Below, in pieces: positions 34,901-44,070 of a stretch of DNA of 64,000 bases. The DNA lies in contig JAGYIG010000015.1 in NCBI GenBank assembly GCA_018402455.1, forward strand, positions 16,768 to 80,767, read 5' to 3'. How positions within the stretch are numbered: position 1 is the stretch's first letter; each line of letters starts with the position of its first letter. The translations under genes were made by a program, and so were the position numbers. The notes under the pieces are model-generated. The model ran no database searches, had not been told where the DNA came from, and saw nothing but the letters and a program-made list of their open reading frames with translations. The stretch comes from Opitutaceae bacterium. GTDB lineage: Bacteria > Verrucomicrobiota > Verrucomicrobiia > Opitutales > Opitutaceae.

Positions 34901-36498
34901 CCGACCCGGATGGCACGATCGCCTCCGTGGAGTTTTACGCCAACGGAGTCCCCATTGATACGGTCACCGCTTCTCCGTTCCGGGCCGAATGGAAGCCCTC
35001 GGTGGAGGGGGTATATGCCCTGACCGCCCGAGCCATCGACAACGGCGGCAATATCGCCACGACGCCGGACGTGTTCTTCGCCATCGTCAACGTCGCTTCC
35101 GGCGACGTCGAAACGATCTACGGCGGCACCTACATAGACGCGCTGGCCAACGAACAAGGTGAATTCTCCATGGTGCGCCGCGGTTCGACTTCGGCCAGTT
35201 TTCTGGCCCGCAGCAAAGACGGCGCCCAGACGTATTCCTTCAACAACATCCCCGTTGATTCGGCGGGTAATTTCAGCCTCATTCAGGGCGGAAAAACCCT
35301 CATCTCCGGTCAGTTCGCCGGCACCAGTGCGGTGGGCACGTTCAAAGAGGGTGCAGCTCTGATGGTGGGCACGGCTCGCCAAGCGTCACCCAGCTACACC
35401 GGTCCCTCCGGCACCGTTTACGGCAGCATGACGGGTAACAGTGACAGCGAGGTGGTGGTGGTCAGTGCTCCGAATGGCCAAGTCACCGTCTACCTCAACG
35501 ACGGCGCCTCGACCGATGTCGGATTCGGCAACTTTGGCAACGGGGGTAACTTCACCGTGCTGACGGCCGGGGGTCGCACGGTCACCGGTCAACTTGAGTC
35601 CTCGACCGGGTTCCTGGCGGGTTCGGTTTCCGGCATGGGCGGATTCACCGGGGCCGTCAGTTCCAGTGCCTCGGTCAGCGATGGCTTCCTCCGCAACCTT
35701 TCGACCCGAGGCAGCGTTGGGGCGGGCGAGGATGCGCTGACCGTTGGCTTCGTGGTGAATGGCCAAAATCCCAAACAGGTGTTGATCCGGGCGGTTGGTC
35801 CAACCTTGGCCGACAACGAAGTCACCGGCGCCCTTTCTGATCCCACCCTTGCGGTCTTCAACTCCACCGGCATCAGCGTCGGCGGCAACGACAATTGGTC
35901 CAACGATGCCGCCGTTCTCAGCGCGGCGAACACCGTGGGCGCCTTCCCGCTACCGGCCGCGAGTTTGGACGCGGCGGTGGTCCTCACGTTGGGGCCGGGA
36001 CCCTACACCGCCCAAGTGACGGGAGTCGGGGGAGCCACGGGTGTGGGTCTGGTGGAAATTTACGACGTGGACACCCTCACGCCCTTCTCGTCGCAAAAGG
36101 TGCTCAACGTTTCCACCCGGGGCCGGGTGGGCACGGGCGATCAACGGCTGATTGCCGGCGTCGTCATCAATGGCACCACGCCGAAGCGGGTCTTGATCCG
36201 CGCCGTTGGACCCACCCTCTCGAACCTCGGGGTCAACGGCAGTCTGGCCGATCCCACCCTGCGACTGATCCGTCAGGATACGGGAGCGAGCGTGCGAGAG
36301 AACGACGATTGGGGCCGGGGCAACGACGCGGCGCTGGTGACAGCGGTCGCTGCCCAAGTGGGGGCGTTTGCCCTGCCATCGGGCAGTAAGGATGCTGCTC
36401 TCCTCATCACCCTGCCGCCAGGGGTGTATACCGCGATCGTCGGCACCGCGACCGGGGCCTCGGGTATCGCCTTGGTCGAAGTTTACGAAGTGCCGTAG
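31944..36498 (+). CDS. Giant Ig-repeat surface protein, frameshifted at a C8 tract
   Basis: Secreted protein of about 1,517 residues once one C is removed from the eight-C run at 34397-34404. Signal peptide ([17 protein letters not shown]); about four glycine-rich repeats of the type [17 protein letters not shown] with GATATATL (residues ~30-200); then some eight bacterial Ig-like domains of ~95 residues with [18 protein letters not shown] and YTATWTP motifs; then a linker and two C-terminal modules each with STRG.VG and [12 protein letters not shown], common in Verrucomicrobia surface proteins. ATG 31944 has AAGGGG 9 nt upstream. It follows the secretin by 34 nt and may be exported through it or act as an adhesin. 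Confidence 0.85.
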
Positions 36499-36622
36499 AG
36501 AGGCGCCCGCTCGGCCGGCCCGACCGGGGGCGAATCATCTTCTGGCTGTGGTTGGCCTCCCTCGATTGAAAAGAGAGGGAGGCCGGCTCCTCCGGAGCTA
36601 AGGGAAACAGACGACCGGCAAC

Positions 36623-36676
36623 GTAGCGCCGAGCTGTAGCCGGCGTTTCTGAGTGCCGGCTAAAGCACGGCACTAC
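36623..36676. repeat. REPIN-like pair of GTAG palindromes
   Basis: Two inverted copies of a REP-like unit: GTAGCGCCGAGCTGTAGCCGGC at left (only its ends, GTAG and CCGGC, need noting) and the counterpart GCCGGCTAAAGCACGGCAC ending in CTAC at right. The arms match except for three positions. GTAG sits at both outer ends, as in REP doublets handled by RAYT transposases. The rest of 36499-36690 has no gene. Confidence 0.7.
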
Positions 36677-36690
36677 GCCCGACGGGGGAG

Positions 36691-37302
36691 TTACCAGAAC
36701 CCGACCACGAAGCCTTGCATGGCCTTGATCACAAAGACGCCCAGGTTCTTGGTGAAGTGGGCGGCGAAGCAGGGCAGCAACGAATGGGTGGGGTTGGAAG
36801 GCATGAAGCGCACGGTGTAGAACCACAGGGAGCCGAGAAAAATGGCGCCGGTGCTGAACCACCCCTTGGCGTTGAACTGCCAGCTCCATTCCCCGTCGTC
36901 CCACTCCCAGAGGAAAGGATGGAAAGCGGCGAACAGCACGGAAGCACCGAGGATGCCCAGCCACCGCACGGCGACGCCGTGGCGTTCGATCACGAGAAAA
37001 CCGCGAAACAGGACCTCTTCGATAATCGCTGCCGCGAGGGTGTAGATTCCAAACAGCACCGTCATTTCCGACTGTTGCTGGTCCAACCCGAGGGCGATCT
37101 CTCCCGCGGTCTCCGCCAGCAACAGGACGAGTGCCCCGATGACCGCGATGATGATGGGTTTGCGGCCCGCCCATGTCGCGCCGGGCAGTCCCCCCATAAT
37201 GGGATTTCCCCGCTCCGCCGACCGCATATCGAGGAACCACATCCGGGCGATATACCCCCCTGCCACGATCATCAACAGAGTAAGGAAAGGGGAATCGTTC
37301 AT
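36691..37302 (-). CDS. CPBP-family intramembrane metalloprotease
   Basis: Polytopic membrane protein of 203 residues in the CAAX-protease/bacteriocin-processing (Abi) family. The catalytic motifs are IIEEVLFRGF (Glu95-Glu96, Arg100), AAFHPF (His128) and FAAHFTKN (His182). About six hydrophobic segments are visible. The substrate is unknown; family members cleave peptides in the membrane or aid protein maturation. It is divergent from the polyprenyl synthase gene, with a 42-bp palindrome between them. Confidence 0.9.
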   Translation of the reverse strand: MNDSPFLTLLMIVAGGYIARMWFLDMRSAERGNPIMGGLPGATWAGRKPIIIAVIGALVLLLAETAGEIALGLDQQQSEMTVLFGIYTLAAAIIEEVLFRGFLVIERHGVAVRWLGILGASVLFAAFHPFLWEWDDGEWSWQFNAKGWFSTGAIFLGSLWFYTVRFMPSNPTHSLLPCFAAHFTKNLGVFVIKAMQGFVVGFW

Positions 37303-37317
37303 CGTCAGAGCGGCAGA

Positions 37318-37359
37318 TTAGCACTTAAGGGTTTTAGTCAAAACCCTAAGGTGTGCTAA
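37318..37359. repeat. 42-bp near-perfect palindrome between divergent genes
   Basis: Arms TTAGCACTTAAGGGTTTT and AAAACCCTAAGGTGTGCTAA around AGTC. It is AT-richer than its surroundings and starts 15 nt upstream of the CPBP start codon. It could be an operator, a bidirectional terminator-like hairpin or a small mobile-repeat remnant. Confidence 0.65.
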
Positions 37360-37414
37360 TTCCGGTCATATTGAATAGCCAGAATCGACGACCTGCGCAT
37401 GGTGTCCTTTTTTC

Positions 37415-38440
37415 ATGAATCCACCTGAGTCCCCTCCTGCCACGGACGCTGCTCCGCTCGATTTCGAAGCGGTCTTTGCGGGTCTGGGTCCGCATGTGGA
37501 GGCGTTGGATGCCTGTCTCCGGGAGCAGGTGGCCTCCTTTGAGCCCGAGATTCGGGCCATGGCCGATTATTGCATCGATACCTCGGGCAAGCGGATTCGG
37601 CCCTCGCTGGTGTTTCTCAGCGGGTGGCGCGATGAGCGGATCAACCCGGATCTGGTGCGGGTGGCGGCGGTGATCGAATTGGTCCATCTGGCGACCCTGG
37701 TGCACGACGACATCATGGACGAAGCCGACCTGCGGCGGGGCCGCGATTCCGCGGCCCGTTCCTACGGGCCCGAGGCGGCGGTATTGCTGGGCGATGCATT
37801 GTTTGCCCATGCCCTGCACCTGGCCGCCCAATTCCCCACCACCCTGGTGTGCTCGGCGGTCGCGGAGAGCACTCGCAGAGTGTGCGCGGGAGAAATCATT
37901 CAAACCCTGCGTCGGGGCACCACCGCGATTTCCCGGGAGGACTACCAGCGGGTGATCGACTTGAAGACCGCGGAGCTTTTCCGGGTGTCGTGTCGTTTGG
38001 GCAGCCACCTGGCGGGGTATGCGGAAAACTTTGTCGCAGCGGCGGCGACCTTTGGCCGTCATCTGGGCATCGCCTACCAGATCTACGACGATCTGGCCGA
38101 TTTCTTTGGGGAGGAGTCCAAGATCGGAAAGACGCTGGGCACGGATTTGGGGAGCGGCAAATTGACCTTGCCCCTGATGGAATTGGCGGAAGTCCTGCCC
38201 CTGGCTGAACAAGCCACCGTCATCGGTGAAATCACCGGGAAGCAGCCCCCCCAAGCCGAGCTCCGATTGGACCAGATGCGCGAGTTGGGGATTTTTGGCC
38301 GGGTAGAAGCGGCTTTGGAGAAGGAATTGGAGGAGGCGGAGCGGGCTCTGCGGCCCCATGGAGGGCAGCCCGCCACCCCCCGCTTGCTCGCCTTGACCCA
38401 GGTTTTGCGCAACCAAGTGGCCCGCTTGCGATCCGGGTAA
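37415..38440 (+). CDS. Polyprenyl diphosphate synthase
   Basis: Trans-prenyltransferase of 341 residues that builds the long isoprenoid tail of quinones. Both aspartate-rich motifs are present: LVHDDIMDEADLRRG (Asp98-Asp99, Asp102) and YQIYDDLADFFG (about residues 221-232), along with GKRIRPSLVFL near residue 58. Product length is not determinable by eye; the sequence resembles IspB/octaprenyl-type enzymes. It stands alone on its strand; the sigma factor gene begins 72 nt later. Confidence 0.93.
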   Translation: MNPPESPPATDAAPLDFEAVFAGLGPHVEALDACLREQVASFEPEIRAMADYCIDTSGKRIRPSLVFLSGWRDERINPDLVRVAAVIELVHLATLVHDDIMDEADLRRGRDSAARSYGPEAAVLLGDALFAHALHLAAQFPTTLVCSAVAESTRRVCAGEIIQTLRRGTTAISREDYQRVIDLKTAELFRVSCRLGSHLAGYAENFVAAAATFGRHLGIAYQIYDDLADFFGEESKIGKTLGTDLGSGKLTLPLMELAEVLPLAEQATVIGEITGKQPPQAELRLDQMRELGIFGRVEAALEKELEEAERALRPHGGQPATPRLLALTQVLRNQVARLRSG

Positions 38441-38512
38441 ACGGGATCAGGGCGCCCCGATTGGTGATTTGCGGTTGCAGCGCTCCCCAGATTGCGCCAA
38501 ATCTTTCCTCCC

Positions 38513-39148
38513 ATGTCGGTCCTCGCTAAAGTTCTCGGTAAGTCGCTGGTGAGCTCGGAAGAGCGCCGTCGCGAAGCCGACAGCGACTGGGCCATCGTGC
38601 AACGGGTGCAGGAAGGCGAGGTGGCCGCATTCGATCAGCTGGTCCTGCGCTACCGCGAGCGGGTTTATGGGGTGGTTTACAATATGACCTCGAATCGGGA
38701 AGATGCGGCAGATCTTACCCAAGATGCTTTTATCAAGGCGTTTAGATCCATAAATCGATTTCAGGGCCAATCCTCGTTTTTTACCTGGCTGTACCGAATC
38801 GCGGTCAATTCGGCTCTCAGCCACCTGCGGAAGTCGAGATTACGCACCTTTTTCAGCTTCGAGAAAATCAACGAAGATGACAAAACCACCGAAATTTTGG
38901 CCCAGTTGACGGACAAACATGGGGCGGATCGGGAGGTTTACGTGCGTGAACTTCAGGAAAAATTGAACGAGGCGATGCAGAAACTGTCTATCAAGCATCG
39001 TACCGTAGTGACTCTTTTCGAAATAGATGGGCTGAGCCATGAGCAGATTGCCGAAGTGGTGGGCTGCTCCGTTGGCACGGTCCGTTCCCGCTTGCATTAC
39101 GCAAAACAAATTCTCCAAGCCGAATTGCAGTCCTATTTGAATGCATGA
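38513..39148 (+). CDS. ECF RNA polymerase sigma factor (RpoE-like)
   Basis: Extracytoplasmic-function sigma factor of 211 residues. Region 2 reads FDQLVLRYRERVYGVVYNMT, then EDAADLTQDAFIKAFRSI and SSFFTWLYRIAVNSALSHLR (-10 recognition); region 4 has LSIKHRTVVTLFEIDGLSHE then QIAEVVGCSVGTVRSRLHYA (-35 recognition). ATG at 38513 is taken rather than a TTG at 38492. The next gene overlaps by 4 nt and encodes a membrane protein, the usual place for an anti-sigma factor. Confidence 0.93.
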   Translation: MSVLAKVLGKSLVSSEERRREADSDWAIVQRVQEGEVAAFDQLVLRYRERVYGVVYNMTSNREDAADLTQDAFIKAFRSINRFQGQSSFFTWLYRIAVNSALSHLRKSRLRTFFSFEKINEDDKTTEILAQLTDKHGADREVYVRELQEKLNEAMQKLSIKHRTVVTLFEIDGLSHEQIAEVVGCSVGTVRSRLHYAKQILQAELQSYLNA

Positions 39149-39996
39149 AATCCGATAACAAAAATCAAAAGCAAGTATCTCTCGACGACCTATTTGCGTT
39201 GAAACGGGCCGAGCGGCCCGGCGATGATTTTTGGGCCGATTTTGAGCGCAATCTTCATGTCCGTCAGCGGGCCGAGGCGATTGAGCCCAAACGGTGGTGG
39301 TTCGCGTTGCCGCGGGTTTTTGCCGGATTTGTCCGCTACCAGATGCCAATCGGCGCCACCGCGGTGCTCGCGGTCACCTTTTTGTCCTTTCGCGATTACA
39401 GTGAGCCGGGATTCGAGGTCGCCTATCTCGAACCGTCCGTGACGGCGGTGGAGCAACCGCTCCCCTCATTCGAGGAGACGACGGAATCCTTCCCTGCGCC
39501 CGAGGCGCCTGCCCTCGCCGTTACGGCGTCCGAAGCGGTGACTGAGGTCATCGAAGCGCAAGTCGTGGCGGCGACGACTGCCCTCTCCAATTCTCCGGTG
39601 GAGCTGGCTCCCATGGTCATCTGGGCCGGTCCCTCGATTTCGGCCGAGGACATGGTTCCTCCGACGCCTTCGCCCTCTGAGCGCTCGATTGCGGCCAACC
39701 TGGCCAAGGTGCAGGCCGAGCAACTCCAAGTTGGCCGCTTGCTCGGTGAGCCCCAAGTGGATCTGGCGGCCGCCGTGACGCGTTCTGAATCGTTGGGTCA
39801 AGTCACGGTGTCCGAGCCGACCCGTGAGCGTCTCTTCGTCTATCAGGCACCCACCGAAGGTTTTGCGATGACCGCGGAGGGGATGTCCGGCCGCGACACG
39901 CCCAGCTTGATCGCCCGCCGGATCAGCCAAGACGAACTGTATGGCTCGGTCAGGCGCGTCACCGCCGATGGGGATCGACTGACCCTCAAATTCTGA
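39145..39996 (+). CDS. Putative anti-sigma factor / membrane-anchored partner of the ECF sigma
   Basis: A 283-residue protein overlapping the sigma gene by 4 nt (ATGA). It has an ~60-residue N-terminal cytoplasmic part (VSLDDLFALKRAERPGDDFW), a weak transmembrane segment at about residues 67-82 and an Ala/Glu/Pro-rich extracytoplasmic region of ~200 residues. No zinc-binding anti-sigma motif (HxxxCxxC) is present, so the role is inferred from position and topology. A strong terminator follows. Confidence 0.65.
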   Translation: MKSDNKNQKQVSLDDLFALKRAERPGDDFWADFERNLHVRQRAEAIEPKRWWFALPRVFAGFVRYQMPIGATAVLAVTFLSFRDYSEPGFEVAYLEPSVTAVEQPLPSFEETTESFPAPEAPALAVTASEAVTEVIEAQVVAATTALSNSPVELAPMVIWAGPSISAEDMVPPTPSPSERSIAANLAKVQAEQLQVGRLLGEPQVDLAAAVTRSESLGQVTVSEPTRERLFVYQAPTEGFAMTAEGMSGRDTPSLIARRISQDELYGSVRRVTADGDRLTLKF

Positions 39997-40021
39997 GTCA
40001 GCCACGCTCCTGATTTTATCA

Positions 40022-40051
40022 CCCCGACCGCAAACGATCGGGGTTTTTTTA
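40022..40051 (+). terminator. Intrinsic terminator of the sigma/anti-sigma operon
   Basis: Stem CCCCGACCG/CGATCGGGG (one mismatch) with a CAAA loop followed by seven T. Confidence 0.8.
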
Positions 40052-40191
40052 TGTTTAAAATTCGCCCGGCAAGCCGCACCCGGGGGTGTTTCGTTCCCGT
40101 GCTTCCGCGCAATGATTCAAATGGCCCCTCTGGCGGGCCGCCCAACCCGACCCTTATTTTCGAAAAAGCCCTCGTTTAACACACCGTTCTC

Positions 40192-40611
40192 ATGGCCGTC
40201 TTTCAGGATACAATCACGATACCCACCGGTGGCGCAGGGATGCGGGAGATCACCCGTGAGATCGGACAAGTGGTCGCGCAAAGCGAGCTCCAGGTCGGCA
40301 CGGTCACGGTGTTTTGCCAGCACACCAGTTGCAGTCTGGTTATCATGGAAAATGCCGATCCCACCGCGCGACGGGATCTGGAGCGGTGGATGGATCGGTT
40401 GGTGCCGGAGAATGACCCTGATTTTCGGCACACCTTGGAGGGCCCGGACGATATGCCCAGCCACATCAAGATGGCACTCACGCGGACCAGTGAGGCCGTC
40501 CCGATCGAGGCGGGTCGCCTGGCGCTGGGGACCTGGCAGGGGATTTTTCTGTGGGAGCATCGGGCCCGGGGCCACCCGCGCAGCATCGTGGTGACGGTGG
40601 TGGGGGAGTAG
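40192..40611 (+). CDS. YjbQ-family protein (secondary thiamine-phosphate synthase enzyme)
   Basis: A 139-residue single-domain protein of the UPF0047/YjbQ family. Nearly every family block is present: QHTSCSLVIMENADPTARRD, LEGPDDMPSHIKMALT, LALGTWQGIFLWEHRA and a final VTVVGE. E. coli YjbQ shows weak thiamine-phosphate synthase activity, but the physiological role is unsettled. Cytosolic, with no clear operon partner; MarC follows 60 nt downstream. Confidence 0.93.
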   Translation: MAVFQDTITIPTGGAGMREITREIGQVVAQSELQVGTVTVFCQHTSCSLVIMENADPTARRDLERWMDRLVPENDPDFRHTLEGPDDMPSHIKMALTRTSEAVPIEAGRLALGTWQGIFLWEHRARGHPRSIVVTVVGE

Positions 40612-40671
40612 GGGCCGAGCGGGGCTTTCACTGGGCTTGGCCCCGTCACCAAATTGGTCCACTGTGCGGTT

Positions 40672-41286
40672 ATGACCCTGTTTTCCGCGGCCGCCACGCT
40701 CCTGCTGATCCTCGATCCCTTCGGCAATATCGTGATGTTCAATGCGATTCTGTCGAAAGTGCCAGCCGAGCGGCGGCGGAAGGTCCTGCTGCGGGAGGTG
40801 CTGATCGCGTTCGGCATTCTGATGACCTTTTTATTGGTGGGAGCGCAGCTGCTCACCTTCCTGGGATTGGAGCAATCGTCGCTGAGTCTCGCCGGAGGTA
40901 TTCTGCTGTTCCTCATTGCCATCGGCATGGTGTTTCCAAACCGGGCGGTGCAATTGGGTGTGCCGGGGGATGACGAGCCGTTTATCGTGCCCCTGGCCAC
41001 GCCGATGATTGCGGGTCCCAGTGGGATCGCGTTTCTGCTGCTGCTGGCCAGCAAAGAGCCGGATCGGATTTGGGAGTGGATGATTGCGTTGGTGGCGGCT
41101 TCGGCGATCTCCGCGGGGATTTTGATCATGGGTGAACGGGTGGCCCGTATTCTGGGCACCCGGGGCATGCGGGCGGCTGAGCGGTTGATGGGCATGTTGC
41201 TCATCCTCATCGCCGTGCAGATGATCACCGACGGCATCAGCCTGTATTGGCTGGCGCTGCAGGAGACGCAGGCGGCGATCAACTGA
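40672..41286 (+). CDS. MarC-family integral membrane protein
   Basis: A 204-residue protein with about six transmembrane helices and the two family repeats: LLLILDPFGNIVMFNAI near the N-terminus and VPLATPMIAGPSGIAFLLL in the middle. MarC/YhgN proteins were once linked to multiple antibiotic resistance, but the transport function is unproven. ATG at 40672 is chosen; the frame extends upstream to a TTG at 40654. It converges on the fumarase gene. Confidence 0.9.
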   Translation: MTLFSAAATLLLILDPFGNIVMFNAILSKVPAERRRKVLLREVLIAFGILMTFLLVGAQLLTFLGLEQSSLSLAGGILLFLIAIGMVFPNRAVQLGVPGDDEPFIVPLATPMIAGPSGIAFLLLLASKEPDRIWEWMIALVAASAISAGILIMGERVARILGTRGMRAAERLMGMLLILIAVQMITDGISLYWLALQETQAAIN

Positions 41287-41319
41287 GCGCCACCCGGGTG
41301 ATGGGGCCGGAGGAGGGGA

Positions 41320-42960
41320 CTACTTTGCCGGCGCGCAGGCGGAGCAGCCGTTGACGAAGAAGTCGTTGCCCTTATCATCCACCAGAATGAAGGCGGGAAA
41401 GTTTTCCACCTCGATTTTCCAAACGGCCTCCATACCCAGCTCCGGGTATTCGAGGACCTCGACTTTTCGGATGCTTTCCTTGGCCAGAATCGCGGCGGGG
41501 CCGCCGATGGAACCGAGATAAAACCCACCGTGCTGGTGGCAGGCATCCGTCACCGCCTTGGAGCGATTGCCCTTGGCGAGCATGATCATGGAGCCACCCT
41601 GCTGCTGGAAAAGATCCACGTAACTGTCCATGCGCCCAGCGGTGGTCGGGCCGAAACTGCCGGAGGCGTAGCCCGCGGGGGTCTTGGCCGGGCCGGCGTA
41701 ATAAACCGGGTGGTTTTTGAGATAGTCGGGGAGCCCCTCGCCCGCATCGATGCGTTCCTTGAGTTTGGCGTGAGCGATGTCGCGAGCGACGATCATGGGA
41801 CCATTCAGCAGGACGCGGGTCGTCACGGGGTGGCGGGAGAGCTCGGCGAGGATGGCCGGCATCGGCTGCGAGAGATCAATCTTCACCACCTTTTCCTGTT
41901 TGAGGGTGCGCATCGCTTCCGGAATCAGTCGGCCGGGGTTGGTCTCCATTTTTTCGAGCCAGATCCCATCGCGGTTGATCTTGGCCTTGATGTTGCGGTC
42001 GGCACTGCAGGAGACGCCGATCCCCACGGGACAAGAGGCGCCATGACGGGGCAGCCGCACGATGCGCACATCGAGGGCAAAGTACTTACCACCGAATTGA
42101 GCGCCGATGCCGGTGCTTTGGGCGAGCTTGAGAACCTTGGCTTCGAGCTCGATATCGCGGAAAGCGCGCCCGTGTTCGTTGCCGGAGGTCGGCAGGGTAT
42201 CGAGGTATTTCGTCGATGCCAGTTTGACGGTCTTCAGGCAGGTTTCGGCGCTGGTGCCACCGATCACAAAGGTCAGGTGGTAAGGCGGGCAGGCGGCCGT
42301 TCCCAGGGTTTGCATTTTCTCGAGCATGAATTTCTCGAGACTGGCGGGGTTGAGCAGGGCGCGGGTTTCCTGGTAAAGAAAGGTCTTGTTGGCGGATCCG
42401 CCGCCCTTGGCCACGAAGAGGAATTTGTAGTCATCGCCATCGGTCGCAAGCAGGTCGATCTGGGCGGGCAGGTTGGTGCGAGTGTTTTGCTCCTCGAACA
42501 GGGTGAGCGGCGCCGTCTGGGAATAGCGGAGGTTCTCCCGGGTGTAGCAGTCGTAGACGCCGCGGGAAAGGGCGGCGGCATCGCCGCCCCCGGTCCAGAC
42601 GTGCTGGCCCTTCTTGCCCATAATGATGGCCGTGCCGGTATCCTGGCAGAAGGGCAGGATGCCCTCGGCGGCAATTTCCGCGTTTTTCAGCAGGGTCGTG
42701 GCGACATAGCGATCGTTGTCGGAGGCCTCGGGGTCATCCAGAATCGCCGCGACCTGTTCGAGGTGCTTCGTGCGCAGCATGAACGAGCAGTCGTGGAACG
42801 CCTGATCCGCCAGATAGGCGAGGGCGTCAGGCGTCACCTTCAACAGGGTCTGACCCTCGAACTCGGCCGTGCTGACTCCCTCGGTGGAGAGGAGGCGGTA
42901 GTCGGTGTCATCCTCCCCCAGCGGGAAGGGTTCCTGGTAAAAGAATGGAGGCGTGGCCAT
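41320..42960 (-). CDS. Fumarate hydratase, class I
   Basis: Iron-sulfur fumarase converting fumarate to malate in the TCA cycle, 546 residues, with alpha and beta domains in one chain as in E. coli FumA/FumB. Cluster-binding and catalytic blocks include [53 protein letters not shown], and in the C-terminal domain [19 protein letters not shown], then [14 protein letters not shown]. The last residues [10 protein letters not shown] add two cysteines. Oxygen-sensitive enzymes of this type suit low-oxygen life. Single-gene unit. Confidence 0.95.
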   Translation of the reverse strand: MATPPFFYQEPFPLGEDDTDYRLLSTEGVSTAEFEGQTLLKVTPDALAYLADQAFHDCSFMLRTKHLEQVAAILDDPEASDNDRYVATTLLKNAEIAAEGILPFCQDTGTAIIMGKKGQHVWTGGGDAAALSRGVYDCYTRENLRYSQTAPLTLFEEQNTRTNLPAQIDLLATDGDDYKFLFVAKGGGSANKTFLYQETRALLNPASLEKFMLEKMQTLGTAACPPYHLTFVIGGTSAETCLKTVKLASTKYLDTLPTSGNEHGRAFRDIELEAKVLKLAQSTGIGAQFGGKYFALDVRIVRLPRHGASCPVGIGVSCSADRNIKAKINRDGIWLEKMETNPGRLIPEAMRTLKQEKVVKIDLSQPMPAILAELSRHPVTTRVLLNGPMIVARDIAHAKLKERIDAGEGLPDYLKNHPVYYAGPAKTPAGYASGSFGPTTAGRMDSYVDLFQQQGGSMIMLAKGNRSKAVTDACHQHGGFYLGSIGGPAAILAKESIRKVEVLEYPELGMEAVWKIEVENFPAFILVDDKGNDFFVNGCSACAPAK

Positions 42961-43056
42961 GGCGGGGATTATTGAACGATCTCTGGGAAAACGGGGATGA
43001 AATTCCGTGATTTGCGCAAGGAATGGCAGCGAATGCGCACCGTGCCATGCGGGTCC

Positions 43057-44046
43057 TTACACGATTTTAAGTTTGGGCAGGTCCTGGCCGTCGACCAAAC
43101 CCACCGGCTTGCCGGCCGAGTTCACCACAATCAGGTCGTCGATTTTGTGGAGTTCAAAGATCCGCAGGGCCTCCACTCCAAGCGCGTCCTCTCGAATGGT
43201 TTTGGGCTGACGGGTCATGAAGGTTTTGACCGGTTGTTCCAGAAATCCATCACCGGTCAGGGCGGCCCGCCGAAAGTCGCCGTCGGTCAGGATACCGGTC
43301 AGCTTGCCCGTGCGGGCACTTACCAGCGCAATGCTGCCGCTCTTGGCCTTGGTCAGGCCCAGAATGGCTTCCTGCGTTGTGACCGTGTCCGGCGCAATCG
43401 CGAGCCGGTCGCCGGTGCGCATGATATCGCCCACACGGAGCAGCAACACCCTCCCCAGATTGCCCGCGGGGTGGTATTTGGCGAAATCGTGGCGGGTCAG
43501 TCCCCGGGATTTGAGCAGCACCATGGCCAACGCGTCGCCGAGGGCGAGGGCGGCCGTCGTGCTGGCGGTCGGGGCCAGTTCGAGTGGGCAGGCCTCCCGC
43601 GGCACTTCGTAAATAAGTTGGTGGTCGGCTTCCCGCGCCAGATCGGAATCCGGGTGGGAGGTGCACGCGATCACGGTCACATCGAATCGCTTCAACATCG
43701 TGAGCAGGCGGAGGATCTCTTCGGTCTGGCCGCTGTTGCTGAACAAGATGGCCACGTCGCCCGGAGCGCAGAGCCCCAGATCCCCGTGGAGAGCTTGGGT
43801 CGCGTCCAGAAAACAGGTCACCACGCCGGTGCTGTTGAAGGTGCCGACCAACTTTTGCGCAATGTGGGCGGACTTGCCGACCCCGCTGCAGATGAGTTTC
43901 GACCGGCCGGTGGTCGCCGTTTCGATTGCGCGGGCGACCGCCACGAACCGATGGTCCAGTCCGGCGGCGGTTGCCGCGATGGCGTCCTGTTCGATCTGGA
44001 GGCAAGCGCGGGCGCGTTGCAGGGCGGATTTGGGTGTAAGGGCCAT
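43057..44046 (-). CDS. kdsD: Arabinose-5-phosphate isomerase (KdsD/KpsF family)
   Basis: Converts ribulose-5-phosphate to arabinose-5-phosphate, the first step to KDO for lipopolysaccharide. The 329 residues comprise an N-terminal SIS domain (ICSGVGKSAHIAQKLVGTF, LFSNSGQTEEILRLL, TASTTAALALGDALAMVLL, then RGLTRHDFAKYHPAGNLGR) and two C-terminal CBS domains (GDIMRTGDR and TFMTRQPKTI). All are in the usual order and length. It is divergent from the LysM lipoprotein gene with only 24 bp between start codons. Confidence 0.95.
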   Translation of the reverse strand: MALTPKSALQRARACLQIEQDAIAATAAGLDHRFVAVARAIETATTGRSKLICSGVGKSAHIAQKLVGTFNSTGVVTCFLDATQALHGDLGLCAPGDVAILFSNSGQTEEILRLLTMLKRFDVTVIACTSHPDSDLAREADHQLIYEVPREACPLELAPTASTTAALALGDALAMVLLKSRGLTRHDFAKYHPAGNLGRVLLLRVGDIMRTGDRLAIAPDTVTTQEAILGLTKAKSGSIALVSARTGKLTGILTDGDFRRAALTGDGFLEQPVKTFMTRQPKTIREDALGVEALRIFELHKIDDLIVVNSAGKPVGLVDGQDLPKLKIV

Positions 44047-44070
44047 TTAGGGTTTGAGTCGGCGCGACCA

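Noticed and set aside
41530..42975. Plus-strand open frame of 481 codons
   Set aside because: Antisense to the class I fumarase; composition is typical of a shadow frame.
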